A DNA stretch of 64,000 nucleotides. It comes from Acidobacteriota bacterium (GTDB lineage: Bacteria; Acidobacteriota; Terriglobia; Bryobacterales; Bryobacteraceae). The notes beneath the pieces were generated by a model. The model made no database searches. It saw nothing but the letters and a program-made list of their open reading frames with translations, and was not told the DNA's origin. The translations under genes and the position numbers were made by a program. The stretch is from NCBI GenBank assembly GCA_018268935.1, contig JAFDVS010000065.1:62001-126000 (forward strand), in the 5' to 3' direction. Shown here piece after piece: positions 1 to 8,300 of the stretch (positions are counted from its first letter, which is position 1; each line of letters opens with the position of its first letter).

Positions 1-1071
1 ATGTGGATGGGCCAGGCCTTCCTCGTCGGCACCCAACAATCCGGTCCCCGCGGCGGCGACAAAATCTACTCCGCCAACTGGGGCATGCTCGCCGCCACGC
101 GCAATCTAGGCAAAGGCAGCCTTATGCTCCGCGGCATGGTCTCCCTCGATCCGCTCACCGTTACCGGCAAACAATACCCGCTGCTCTTCCAAACCGGTGA
201 ATCCGCCAATGGCAAACCAATCGTCGACGGCCAGCACCCCCACGACGCCATCATGGAACTCAGCATCCACTACGCGCGCCCACTAGCCGAACACACCATC
301 CTCAACATCTACTACGCCCCCACCGGCGATGCCGCGCTCGGCCCCGTGGCTTTCCCCCATCGCGCATCGGCCATGGAACTCCCGCAAGCCACTCTCGGCC
401 ACCACTGGCAGGATTCCACCCACATCGCCAACAACGTCCTCACCCTGGGCCTCAAATACCGCCAGTTCCGCATCGAAGCCAGCGGCTTCCGAGGCAAAGA
501 GCCCAACGAGAATCGCTGGAACATCGATATGGGCAAGATGGATTCCTACTCCGGCCGCCTCACCTGGCAGCCTTCGCGCAACTGGCTCGCTCAGTTCTCC
601 GCCGCCCGCATCACGCGCCCCGAAACATTTCACCTCGATGATGTTGTACGCACTACCGCCTCCCTCCACTACACGCAACCACAAGGCTGGTCCACCAGCA
701 TCATCTGGGCCCGCAACAAAAAAACAATCGGCCGCTACGCGACCAATTCATTCCTCGCCGAAACCGTGCGCCCCGTTACCCGCCGCAATCTCCTCACCGC
801 CCGCCTCGAATGGTCGCAACGCGATGAACTCTTCGAAAACGACCACGACCTCGCCCACGAACTGTACGAACAAACCGGCAAGCGCGCCTTCAACGTCAGC
901 GGACTAACCGTCGGCTACACCCGCGAACTCGCCAAAACCGGAGCCCTCCGCACCGCCGCCGGTTTCAACGTCACCACCTACGCCATCGCCAACGCCCTCA
1001 AGCCCTATTACGGCTCCCGTCCTGCCGCGGTCAGCGTCTTCCTCCGCTTCCGCCTCCAGGCCGGCGAGTAA
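1..1071 (+). CDS. Outer-membrane beta-rich protein, probably 5'-truncated
   Basis: The frame is open from the first base, so the true start and signal peptide probably lie before the window. The 356 visible residues alternate polar and hydrophobic positions, are rich in Trp, Tyr and Arg, and end in the run VSVFLRFRL, as expected of an outer-membrane beta-barrel closing strand. Conserved-looking stretches such as QYPLLFQTGE and DGQHPHD resemble acidobacterial hypothetical outer-membrane proteins that I recall near metal-efflux loci; that link is from memory. It ends 113 bp before the next gene. Function unknown. Confidence 0.6.
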   Translation: MWMGQAFLVGTQQSGPRGGDKIYSANWGMLAATRNLGKGSLMLRGMVSLDPLTVTGKQYPLLFQTGESANGKPIVDGQHPHDAIMELSIHYARPLAEHTILNIYYAPTGDAALGPVAFPHRASAMELPQATLGHHWQDSTHIANNVLTLGLKYRQFRIEASGFRGKEPNENRWNIDMGKMDSYSGRLTWQPSRNWLAQFSAARITRPETFHLDDVVRTTASLHYTQPQGWSTSIIWARNKKTIGRYATNSFLAETVRPVTRRNLLTARLEWSQRDELFENDHDLAHELYEQTGKRAFNVSGLTVGYTRELAKTGALRTAAGFNVTTYAIANALKPYYGSRPAAVSVFLRFRLQAGE

Positions 1072-1145
1072 ACTCTCACAAAAAACAGATCTCTTTCCAA
1101 CCCACATTACGCGTGTATGGTTAGAGACCCAGTGCGTGAAAACAA

Positions 1146-1168
1146 GGTTCCGCCGATGCAGCAGAACC
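1146..1168 (+). promoter_or_regulatory. Small inverted repeat next to the ribosome binding site
   Basis: GGTTC (1146-1150) and GAACC (1164-1168) form a 5-bp stem that ends directly against the AAGGAG ribosome binding site of the following gene. The stem is short and could be chance. Nothing else was recognised between 1072 and 1184. Confidence 0.2.
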
Positions 1169-1184
1169 AAGGAGACTCTTCACT

Positions 1185-2132
1185 ATGATTCGTTCGTTAC
1201 CCGTTGCCCTGTTGGCAACGCTTTCCGCCGGTGCACTTTACGGCGCAACTTATTTACCCCTGGCGAATGGAAATACATGGACCTATCGAGAAGCGACAAC
1301 CGGACAATCCCTCACCGTCCGCGTTGGTGTTCCCCTCGCTCTTCGCAACGGCCGTGTCTACCATAGCCTCAACGGATACGCACAAAAGCAGCTCTGGGTG
1401 CGCAACGATGAGAACGGCCAGCTCGTCTACCTCGAAGAGGACAGTGAGCGCGAAACACTACTCACTTCCTTCCAGCCCGGCGAAGCCTGGTGGACGTCCC
1501 CCTATCGCGAATGCACCCAGCAGGGCCAGACGCAAGCCAAACGCACACCTTACAACGGGCCCGGCGGCAGTTGGGAAGACACCCTCGTCATCCGCTACCG
1601 CACTTCGATCTGCAACGATGCCGGTCTCGATCACGAACAGTACGCCGAAAACATCGGCATGGTCCGCCGCGTGGTGCATTCCATCGCCGGTCCCCGCGCC
1701 TATGAACTCGTCTACGCTCGTGTCGGCACCTCCATCATCGAAGGCGGCGACCGCGGCCGGTTCAGCATCAGCGCCGTGCCCGATCCGCGCCTCCGCCAAT
1801 GGCAAGTCACACTCCGCGTCGACATGGGATTCGCTCCGTCCATCCCGGTTCGTTTCCCTTCGTCGCAGGATTATGACCTGATCGTCCGTAACAGCTCGGG
1901 CGTTTCCGTCTACACCTGGTCCATGTTCCGCTCCTTTGCGCAAGCCGAGCGTGTCGTGAACATCGGTACCGGTTGGACGGCCACCATCGACGTGCCGTGG
2001 CCCGCGCCCACCGGCGATCCCAATGCACTCTACACTCTCGAAGCATTTCTCACCACCGGCATCGATCAACCCAAATTCGCCGCAACCACCGCTCTCGTCG
2101 TCCCACAAGTCAGCATCGGCCTTGGGTTATAA
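1185..2132 (+). CDS. Exported protein with C-terminal BsuPI-like domain
   Basis: 315 residues. An AAGGAG site 9 nt upstream supports the ATG at 1185. Residues 1-20 form a signal peptide (IRSLPVALLATLSAGALYG). The middle is an unrecognised beta-rich region beginning YLPLANGNTWTY, a pattern common in exported proteins of unknown role. The last ~110 residues fit the BsuPI (intracellular proteinase inhibitor-like) beta domain: YDLIVRNSSG, then a VYTWSMFRSFAQ segment, then a strand-rich end with YTLEAFLTTG. The metalloprotease-like gene downstream starts 20 bp later, so an inhibitor/protease pairing is possible but only inferred. Confidence 0.75.
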   Translation: MIRSLPVALLATLSAGALYGATYLPLANGNTWTYREATTGQSLTVRVGVPLALRNGRVYHSLNGYAQKQLWVRNDENGQLVYLEEDSERETLLTSFQPGEAWWTSPYRECTQQGQTQAKRTPYNGPGGSWEDTLVIRYRTSICNDAGLDHEQYAENIGMVRRVVHSIAGPRAYELVYARVGTSIIEGGDRGRFSISAVPDPRLRQWQVTLRVDMGFAPSIPVRFPSSQDYDLIVRNSSGVSVYTWSMFRSFAQAERVVNIGTGWTATIDVPWPAPTGDPNALYTLEAFLTTGIDQPKFAATTALVVPQVSIGLGL

Positions 2133-2140
2133 CTATAACC
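2125..2140. promoter_or_regulatory. Perfect palindrome between two genes
   Basis: GGTTATA-AC-TATAACC: two 7-bp arms around a 2-nt centre. It spans the stop codon of the BsuPI-domain gene and lies 12 nt before the next ATG. It could be an operator or an AT-rich promoter core (TATAAC is -10-like). No regulator is implied by the sequence. Confidence 0.35.
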
Positions 2141-2152
2141 TGGGAATTCCGA

Positions 2153-3097
2153 ATGAACGCTCTCTTTGTCCTTTTCCTGCTCACCGCCTGTCCTCTCCCC
2201 GCACAGGGCTCCGATAGCAACCGCGACCCGGAGAAAGCAGTCATCGTGACCAGTGACGTGGCGTTATTCTGGAAAGCCTACGATTCCTGGAGCCGTTCCG
2301 GCGCCCAACCGGACCGGCTCCAAGCCGCGCTCCAAACCGAATACCTCAACAAGGCCAGCGACGGCGTCAAAGACTTCACCCCTGATCGCATCATCAGCGC
2401 CGAAGCCCTCGCCGCCCGCATTCTCGAAGATCGCGCCTACTACGATCGCGTCCGCCCCAACACCGAAAAAGCCGCCACGATGGAGCACGCCATCCGCGAC
2501 GTCTACCGCAAGTTCCAGAAGCTTTATCCCGAAGCCGTATTCCCTGCCCTCTACATCGTCATCGGGCGCCGCAACTCCGGCGGCATGAGTTCCCCTCGCG
2601 CCCTCATTCTTGGCGCCGAAATGTTCGCCGGCGAAGGAGCACGCCTCAAGTTCGAAGACCTCATCCCCATGGTCGCCCACGAACTCGTCCACTTCCAACA
2701 GAACACCGATCCATCGAAAGCCGGCCTCCTCTTCGGCGCTTCCATGCGCGAAGGAGGCGCCGACTTCATCGCCGAAATCACCGCCGGCCGTCACATCAAC
2801 GAGGCCGTGAAAAGCTACGGCGACAGCCACGAGCACGAACTTTGGGCCCAATTCCAGCAGGACATCGAAAAGCCCGACCGCCATCGCGCCTGGCTCTACA
2901 ACGGCCGCGACCCCAACCGCGTCGGCCCTCCCGATCTTGGCTACTACATGGGTTACAAAATCTGCCAGTCCTACTATCAGGCCGCCACCAACCGCAAACA
3001 AGCCTTTCGCAACCTCGTCAAAATGGACGACCCCGCCACCATCCTCAAACTCAGCCGCTACCCCGATCGCTTCGCTCCACCATCTTCCGTCCAGTAG
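2153..3097 (+). CDS. Exported predicted zinc metalloprotease (DUF2268/gluzincin-like)
   Basis: 314 residues from ATG 2153. The frame is open 60 codons further upstream, but that part is shadow sequence from the preceding gene. Residues 1-18 form a signal peptide (MNALFVLFLLTACPLPAQG). The central motif AHELVHFQQ is an HExxH zinc site, followed about 24 residues later by REGGADFIAE, whose Glu is placed as a third zinc ligand as in gluzincins. YYMGYKICQSYY near the C-terminus is also typical of the DUF2268-like family. It follows the BsuPI-domain protein by 20 bp and converges on the PhoD-like gene with a 21-bp gap. Substrate unknown. Confidence 0.7.
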   Translation: MNALFVLFLLTACPLPAQGSDSNRDPEKAVIVTSDVALFWKAYDSWSRSGAQPDRLQAALQTEYLNKASDGVKDFTPDRIISAEALAARILEDRAYYDRVRPNTEKAATMEHAIRDVYRKFQKLYPEAVFPALYIVIGRRNSGGMSSPRALILGAEMFAGEGARLKFEDLIPMVAHELVHFQQNTDPSKAGLLFGASMREGGADFIAEITAGRHINEAVKSYGDSHEHELWAQFQQDIEKPDRHRAWLYNGRDPNRVGPPDLGYYMGYKICQSYYQAATNRKQAFRNLVKMDDPATILKLSRYPDRFAPPSSVQ

Positions 3098-3118
3098 CCC
3101 CGGAATCGGTGGGCGCCA

Positions 3119-4690
3119 CTACCCCCGCTTCATCACCGTCACCCGGAACGGCTCCAGCGCATCAATCGCCGCCTCCCCATCCTTCGGCAGCCACTTGAAG
3201 AACCGCACCGTGATCGACGCCTCATCAAAATCCGCAATCAAAAACCCGTTCTCCTCCAACGCCTGCAACCGCTCCTCCACTTCAATCGCCTGCGAAGGAT
3301 AGGGCCGTGTCCGCCTTCCCCCCGAAGGCCATCCATTCCCCGTCCCCAGCGCTCCCGATAAAAACACATTTACCGGATTTTGTTTTAGATCCACCGACGC
3401 CCCGCGCGTCATCCGGGCCTCCCCGTGCGCATGCATATCCCCGCTGATCCACACCGGAATCCGTCCTTTCATCTCCGACAGTGTCTCCATCAACCGGTCG
3501 TGCTGCTTCAGCCACCCCTCCTGGTAATACGGCTTCTCCACCTTCAACGTCAGCTTCCCATCCGGCCCCAGAATATCCGGATACCAATCCCCCCACTTCC
3601 CGGCGCTATACACCGGAGGCATCGAAGACAAATTCACAAAATGACTCACCCGCGTATCCGCCGCCCGTGCCTTCAACCAACCCTCCACCTCCGGTGGCAC
3701 AACCCACGCATTGGGCCCCGCTAGCGATAAATACCGCCGGCAATCAAACAGCGCCACCTCCGCCAAACGCCCAAAACGCACAGTCCCGAAACTCTCCCCA
3801 ACCCCGCGCGGCTTGTCCGCCGCCGACGCCCCTGGCAACCCCAGCGGCCGTTCCGCATCGGGCAAAAACTCCGGAAAATACAGAGACCGCGTCCCCCGCC
3901 CCAACTGCAGCATGAAGTGATCCGGCGGAAACGTTACCATCTGCGCGTTCGCATCATCGTTCTCGAAGTAATCGTGGTCATCCTGCAGGAAGAACACCGG
4001 AGTACTTCGGAACCGCGTTCCATACAGCTTCCCGATCTGCGCCTCACACACCCGCTTCAGCACGCCCTCATTCTCCGTCCCAAAAACCGGCACGGTCCGC
4101 ACAAAACGACCAGTCGCCGCCAGCACATCCTCCGCATATCGCGGTGGAGCCCCCGTCTGCCGCAAGTCCCAATAAATATGATCCCCATTTCCCACCACCG
4201 CATCCGGTGCGAACGACAGCGCACGGTCAAACAACCGCTGCCTCACCGCCAACGGAAGAAAATTCCGCACACCAGCCGGAGTCCGCAACCGCTCATCCCC
4301 ACCCGCGCACGTATAAATCAGCAACCGGAACCGCCCCGGCATCTCACCCGGCGCGGGAAATGTTTTCACCGTCCACGGATCGCACAGCGCCTTCTTCTTC
4401 CCGTCCAAGAGCTCCAGTTGATACCCCTGTCCGGGCGCCAATCCCTCCGCATCGAACGACCAGAAAAACCCCTGCGTGTCCGTTGCCCGCCCCGCCACCA
4501 CCCTCTTCTTCCCCACCCGGAGAACGGGAGCCTCCACCCGCCGCCGGAATGACGCCTTCAACAAAATCCGGCTATCATTCGCCGTAGGCAAAAGATGAGC
4601 CACATCTCCCGCCTGCCATCCCGTACCCGCCGCCGAAGCCGCCGCCGAAGCCGCCGCCGCTGAAGAAAAGAGAAAGGTCCTGCGATCCAT
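3119..4690 (-). CDS. PhoD-like metallophosphatase, Tat-exported
   Basis: About 523 residues from ATG 4690; an ATG three codons earlier (4699) is equally possible. The N-terminus MDRRTFLFSSAAAASAAAS is a twin-arginine signal. A Fn3-like N-terminal domain precedes the metallophosphoesterase core, whose metal-binding blocks are visible as VVGNGDHIYWD, FLQDDHDYFENDD and WISGDMHAHGEA. These match the PhoD/alkaline-phosphatase-D layout, so phosphodiester or phosphomonoester hydrolysis in the periplasm is expected. Single gene, convergent with the metalloprotease gene and divergent from the 4.85-kb operon. Confidence 0.8.
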   Translation of the reverse strand: MDRRTFLFSSAAAASAAASAAGTGWQAGDVAHLLPTANDSRILLKASFRRRVEAPVLRVGKKRVVAGRATDTQGFFWSFDAEGLAPGQGYQLELLDGKKKALCDPWTVKTFPAPGEMPGRFRLLIYTCAGGDERLRTPAGVRNFLPLAVRQRLFDRALSFAPDAVVGNGDHIYWDLRQTGAPPRYAEDVLAATGRFVRTVPVFGTENEGVLKRVCEAQIGKLYGTRFRSTPVFFLQDDHDYFENDDANAQMVTFPPDHFMLQLGRGTRSLYFPEFLPDAERPLGLPGASAADKPRGVGESFGTVRFGRLAEVALFDCRRYLSLAGPNAWVVPPEVEGWLKARAADTRVSHFVNLSSMPPVYSAGKWGDWYPDILGPDGKLTLKVEKPYYQEGWLKQHDRLMETLSEMKGRIPVWISGDMHAHGEARMTRGASVDLKQNPVNVFLSGALGTGNGWPSGGRRTRPYPSQAIEVEERLQALEENGFLIADFDEASITVRFFKWLPKDGEAAIDALEPFRVTVMKRG

Positions 4691-4804
4691 CCCGAGCATC
4701 CTATCACCCCCGCATACGGGCGTACTAGCCCTCCCCCCAAACCCCCGAGACAATTTCAATCCGTGGCTTGCTAAGATGAGAACGTCGCTCGGGGGACAGT
4801 CTGA

Positions 4805-4833
4805 TTGACCTGGAAGCCCCACAGGGGTAGTCT
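4805..4833 (+). promoter_or_regulatory. Possible housekeeping promoter of the PH-like/YdcF/ABC operon
   Basis: TTGACC at 4805-4810 is followed after 17 nt by TAGTCT at 4828-4833. The -35 box is good, the -10 weak. It sits 20 bp upstream of the operon's first start codon, leaving room for the GGAG site used by that gene. Confidence 0.4.
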
Positions 4834-4852
4834 AAAGGTAAGCGGAGATGGG

Positions 4853-5404
4853 ATGACGCGTTACTTGCCCACAAAGCAATATCAGTATGCCGGGGTCGGT
4901 GCTCTAGTACTTGCTCTGTTTTGCGCAGCTTTTGCCTTTCAATTCCCCCTTTCATGGGTCCCCACCGGATTGCTCCTCGCCTCCGGCGCAGTGCTGCTTG
5001 TTCTCGGTTGCCTTCCTGCGATTGAGATCCACGAAGCGCACCTCGCCATCGGCTCGAAGATCATTCCCTGGGAAGACATCAAGCAGGTTGATCGAACCGG
5101 TTTCATCAGCCCTCTCCTCCTGTACCTCACCCTCAGCAACGGCAAGCGCCTTCTCCTTGTCTATCCCGGCGGTATGGAAGCCTCCAACATGCTCCTCCGC
5201 CAACTCCGCCGTATGTCGCGCGAAGCCACCATTGATGGCATCCCTTACAAAGAGTTCTGGGGCGAAAACAAATCCGCCAACAATGAGCGCCGCTCCCTCG
5301 CCTCGCCGAAGTACCAACTCCTCCGCCCCGAAGACGAAGCCGATGTCGAGCGCCTCTTCCAGCGCCTTAAATCCGTTGGGCGCCTCGACCGCAACGAAGA
5401 GTAA
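4853..5404 (+). CDS. Two-TM membrane protein with PH-like cytoplasmic domain
   Basis: 183 residues from ATG 4853 (GGAG 5 nt upstream; the ATG at 4805 lacks a site). Two hydrophobic segments (about residues 12-30 and 36-53) precede a region of about 90 residues, IEIHEAHLAIGSKIIPWEDI onward, that resembles bacterial PH-like/YcxB-type domains. The charged tail is probably cytoplasmic. It is first in a compact operon, 9 bp before the YdcF-like gene. No enzymatic motif; role unknown. Confidence 0.6.
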   Translation: MTRYLPTKQYQYAGVGALVLALFCAAFAFQFPLSWVPTGLLLASGAVLLVLGCLPAIEIHEAHLAIGSKIIPWEDIKQVDRTGFISPLLLYLTLSNGKRLLLVYPGGMEASNMLLRQLRRMSREATIDGIPYKEFWGENKSANNERRSLASPKYQLLRPEDEADVERLFQRLKSVGRLDRNEE

Positions 5405-5413
5405 TTCCCAACT

Positions 5414-5998
5414 TTGCGCCGCTACACCATCCGGCTCCTGCTTTTCCTCTTCCTCGCCACAGCTCTCTCCTACTCCCTCTGGCTTCCTTTCCTCGGCAAC
5501 TACCTTGTCAGCGCCAGCCAGCCTGAGCCCGCCGACACCATCATCGTCCTCGCCGGTGACTTCGCCGGCAAGCGTATCGAAACCGCCGGCGACCTCGTGC
5601 GCCGCAAGTTTGCCCCTTTCGCCCTGGTCAGCGGCCCTTCAGCCATTTACGCCAAAAACGAAGCAGACCTCGCCATCGACTACGCAATCACCCAAGGCTA
5701 CCCGCGCGAATTGTTCCGCTCCGTCTACCATCACTCCGATTCCACCCGCGACGAAGCGCTCGCCTTCCGTCAGTATCTGCTCCAGAACAATCTCCGCAAG
5801 GTCCTGATCGTCACCAGCGACTTCCACACCCGCCGCGCCGGAGCCATCTTCCGCCGCACCATGCCGGAAATCCAAACCCGCATGATCGCCGCCCCCACTG
5901 CTGGCTTTGATCCCGCCACCTGGTGGCAATCCCGCCCAGCCCGCAAAGTCTTCTTCCAGGAGTGGCTCAAAACTCTGGCAGACTGGTTGGGTATATGA
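5414..5998 (+). CDS. YdcF-like (DUF218) membrane-anchored protein
   Basis: 194 residues starting at TTG 5414, 9 bp after the previous stop. One N-terminal transmembrane helix (about residues 6-27) anchors a Rossmann-like DUF218 domain: ADTIIVLAGDF, a basic GKRIETAGDLVRR segment, DSTRDEALAFRQYL and VLIVTSDFHTRRA are the usual blocks. Family members are linked to envelope polysaccharide or peptidoglycan metabolism, without a uniform activity. Its stop overlaps the ABC exporter start (ATGA), so the two are translationally coupled. Confidence 0.75.
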   Translation: MRRYTIRLLLFLFLATALSYSLWLPFLGNYLVSASQPEPADTIIVLAGDFAGKRIETAGDLVRRKFAPFALVSGPSAIYAKNEADLAIDYAITQGYPRELFRSVYHHSDSTRDEALAFRQYLLQNNLRKVLIVTSDFHTRRAGAIFRRTMPEIQTRMIAAPTAGFDPATWWQSRPARKVFFQEWLKTLADWLGI

Positions 5999-7737
5999 TT
6001 CCGGCCTTCCGTAAAATGTGGCCGTACCTCTGGCGCTACCGCTCCGGCCTCGCCCTCGGCTTCCTCTGTCTGATCGTGAAGGACCTGCTCGTCGTGGGCC
6101 AGCCGCTTCTGATCAAAGCAGGCATCGATTCCCTCACCACCGGCTTCTCCCTTCGCACTCTCCTCTGGTTTTGCGGCGGCCTCGTTCTGCTTTCCCTCCT
6201 CAAGGGCATTTTTCAGTTCTATATGCGCATCATCCTCGTCGGCATCTCGCGCGACGTGGAATTCGATCTCCGCAACGATCTCTGGGCCCACCTCGTCACC
6301 CTCTCCCACGATTTTTTCACCCGCTACCGTACCGGCGATATTCTCTCCCGCTCCACCAGCGATCTCAACGCCGTCCGCATGATGCTTGGGCCCGGCGTGA
6401 TGTACTGGTTTGAAACCGTACTCACTTTCCTCCTCGCCGTCTGCGTCATGATGAGCGTCGATTGGCGCCTGACCCTCATCGCGCTCTCCCCTGCCCCGCT
6501 CGTCAGCATCGCCGTCATCTTCTTCGGCCGCCGCATCCACGATCGCTTCGAACAGATTCAAACCCAGTTCGCCGGCATCAGCAGCCGCGTCCAGGAGAAT
6601 CTCGCCGGAGTCCGCGTCGTCCGCGCCTACAATCAGGAACGCGCCGAAGTCGCCCTCTTCGACAAGCTCAATCAGGATTACGTGGCACAGAACGTGAAAC
6701 TCGCCAAACTGGGCGGAATGTTCATGCCCCTGCTGCAATTCCTCGTTGGCGCAACTTTCCTCGGCGTCCTGTGGGCCGGCGGCTACGGCCTCATCGAAAA
6801 GCGCATCACACTCGGCAGCTTCGTCATGTTCAACACCTACATGGGCATGCTCGTCTGGCCCATGATCGCCTTCGGCTGGGTGGTCAACCTCATCCAGCGC
6901 GGCCTCGCCAGTTTCAATCGCATCGACGACATCATTCACCAAAAGCCTACCATCGCCTCACCCGCGAACCCCGCCACACTACCATTGCCGGTCAAAGGCG
7001 AAATCGAATTCCACGGCGTCACGCTCACCCATCCCACCGGCGACGCGCTCCGCAACGTCAATCTAAAGATCGAAGCCGGCCACACCGTCGCCATCGTCGG
7101 CCACACCGGATGCGGCAAAACTTCCCTCGCCCAGATGATCCCCCGCATGATCGACCCCACCATCGGCCAGGTCACTCTCGACGGCATTCCCTTGCGCGAC
7201 CTCGATCCCCAAGCCATCCGCCGTGTCATCGGCTTCGTCCCGCAGGAAACATTCCTTTTCAGTTGCACCATCGCCGATAACATCGCCCTCGGCGTCCCCG
7301 ATGCCAAACGCGAAGACATTGAACGCGCCGTCGATATCGCCGGCCTCACCACCGACATCGCCGGATTCCCCCAAGGGCTGGAAACCATGGTCGGCGAGCG
7401 CGGCATCACCCTCTCCGGCGGCCAGAAACAGCGCGTCGCCATTGCCCGAGCCATCCTCCGCAACCCGCGCATCCTCATTCTCGATGACGCCCTCTCCAGC
7501 GTCGACACAGTCACCGAAGAACGCATTCTCACCGGCCTTGCCACCCTTCTCGAAGGCCGCACCACCATCCTCATTTCCCATCGCGTCTCCACAATACGCC
7601 AAGCCGATGTCATCCACGTCCTCGATCACGGAGCCATCCACGAAAGCGGCACTCACGACGAATTGGTTGCCCTCAACGGCGCCTATTCGAGCCTTTACCA
7701 GAAACAGTTGATCGAAGAAGAACTGGAAGCCATATGA
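5995..7737 (+). CDS. ABC exporter half-transporter (MdlA/MsbA type)
   Basis: 580 residues from ATG 5995, overlapping the upstream stop by ATGA. A six-helix type IV exporter domain (about 1-330) is fused to a nucleotide-binding domain with Walker A GHTGCGKT (369-376), signature LSGGQ (473-477), Walker B ILILDD (493-498) and the H-loop histidine 529. The residue after Walker B, normally catalytic Glu, is Asp (D498). This is seen in the degenerate-site partner of heterodimeric exporters such as MdlA, but no second half-transporter is nearby. The substrate is probably a lipid or other hydrophobic compound, by family only. Confidence 0.9.
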   Translation: MIPAFRKMWPYLWRYRSGLALGFLCLIVKDLLVVGQPLLIKAGIDSLTTGFSLRTLLWFCGGLVLLSLLKGIFQFYMRIILVGISRDVEFDLRNDLWAHLVTLSHDFFTRYRTGDILSRSTSDLNAVRMMLGPGVMYWFETVLTFLLAVCVMMSVDWRLTLIALSPAPLVSIAVIFFGRRIHDRFEQIQTQFAGISSRVQENLAGVRVVRAYNQERAEVALFDKLNQDYVAQNVKLAKLGGMFMPLLQFLVGATFLGVLWAGGYGLIEKRITLGSFVMFNTYMGMLVWPMIAFGWVVNLIQRGLASFNRIDDIIHQKPTIASPANPATLPLPVKGEIEFHGVTLTHPTGDALRNVNLKIEAGHTVAIVGHTGCGKTSLAQMIPRMIDPTIGQVTLDGIPLRDLDPQAIRRVIGFVPQETFLFSCTIADNIALGVPDAKREDIERAVDIAGLTTDIAGFPQGLETMVGERGITLSGGQKQRVAIARAILRNPRILILDDALSSVDTVTEERILTGLATLLEGRTTILISHRVSTIRQADVIHVLDHGAIHESGTHDELVALNGAYSSLYQKQLIEEELEAI

Positions 7738-8297
7738 AACGTGGTATAGTCCGCCCTATGCGCACATCCATCCTTGCAATCGCATTGACCCTGCCCCTGG
7801 GATTCCTCTCCGTACCCGCGGCCGCGCAATTCAACGAGAATCTCGACGTTCCTTATGTCCCCTCCCCGCAGGAAGTCGTGGATGCCATGCTCAAGCTCGC
7901 AGGCGTTAAAAGCAGCGACACCGTCATCGACCTCGGTTGTGGCGACGGCCGCATCGTCGTCACCGCCGTCAAAAAATTCGGAGCGGCCCGCGCCATCGGC
8001 TATGACCTCGACCCCGACCGCATCAAAGAGGCCAACGACAACGCCAAGGAAAACGGCGTCTCGGCCAAAGTGAAATTCGTCGAAAAGAATCTGTTCGATG
8101 CGGAAATCAAGGAAGCGAATGTCATCACACTCTATCTCCTCCCCGGAGTCAACGAAAAACTGAAGCCCCGTCTACTCAAAGAACTCAAACCCGGCACCCG
8201 CATCGTCTCCCACAGCTTCTCCATGGGCGACTGGCAACCGGTAAAACAGGAAGACATCGGCGGTCGCCGCATCTACCTCTGGATCGTCGGCAAGTAG
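7734..8297 (+). CDS. Exported class I SAM-methyltransferase-like protein (FAM173-related)
   Basis: 187 residues from ATG 7734, which overlaps the ABC stop by ATGA. A second ATG at 7758 begins a cleaner signal peptide (MRTSILAIALTLPLGF, then AAAQ). The mature part has YVPSPQEVVDAMLKLAG, then methyltransferase motif I VIDLGCGDGRIV and an acidic loop YDLDPDRI; this order resembles the FAM173 protein-lysine methyltransferase group. An apparent export signal on a SAM enzyme is odd, because SAM is cytosolic; the hydrophobic segment may instead be a membrane anchor. Last gene of the operon, 3 bp from the convergent TIR gene. Confidence 0.8.
   Translation: MKRGIVRPMRTSILAIALTLPLGFLSVPAAAQFNENLDVPYVPSPQEVVDAMLKLAGVKSSDTVIDLGCGDGRIVVTAVKKFGAARAIGYDLDPDRIKEANDNAKENGVSAKVKFVEKNLFDAEIKEANVITLYLLPGVNEKLKPRLLKELKPGTRIVSHSFSMGDWQPVKQEDIGGRRIYLWIVGK
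7745..7750 (+). promoter_or_regulatory. -10-like hexamer before the internal start of the methyltransferase
   Basis: TATAGT lies 7 nt before ATG 7758. With no Shine-Dalgarno sequence there, it could drive a leaderless transcript starting at the signal-peptide ATG. No matching -35 box was found. Confidence 0.25.
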
Positions 8298-8300
8298 CCT

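Noticed and set aside
1973..2152. 60-codon N-terminal extension of the metalloprotease-like gene
   Set aside because: Overlaps the BsuPI-domain gene; His/Arg/Ser-rich and not protein-like. The signal peptide begins at 2153.
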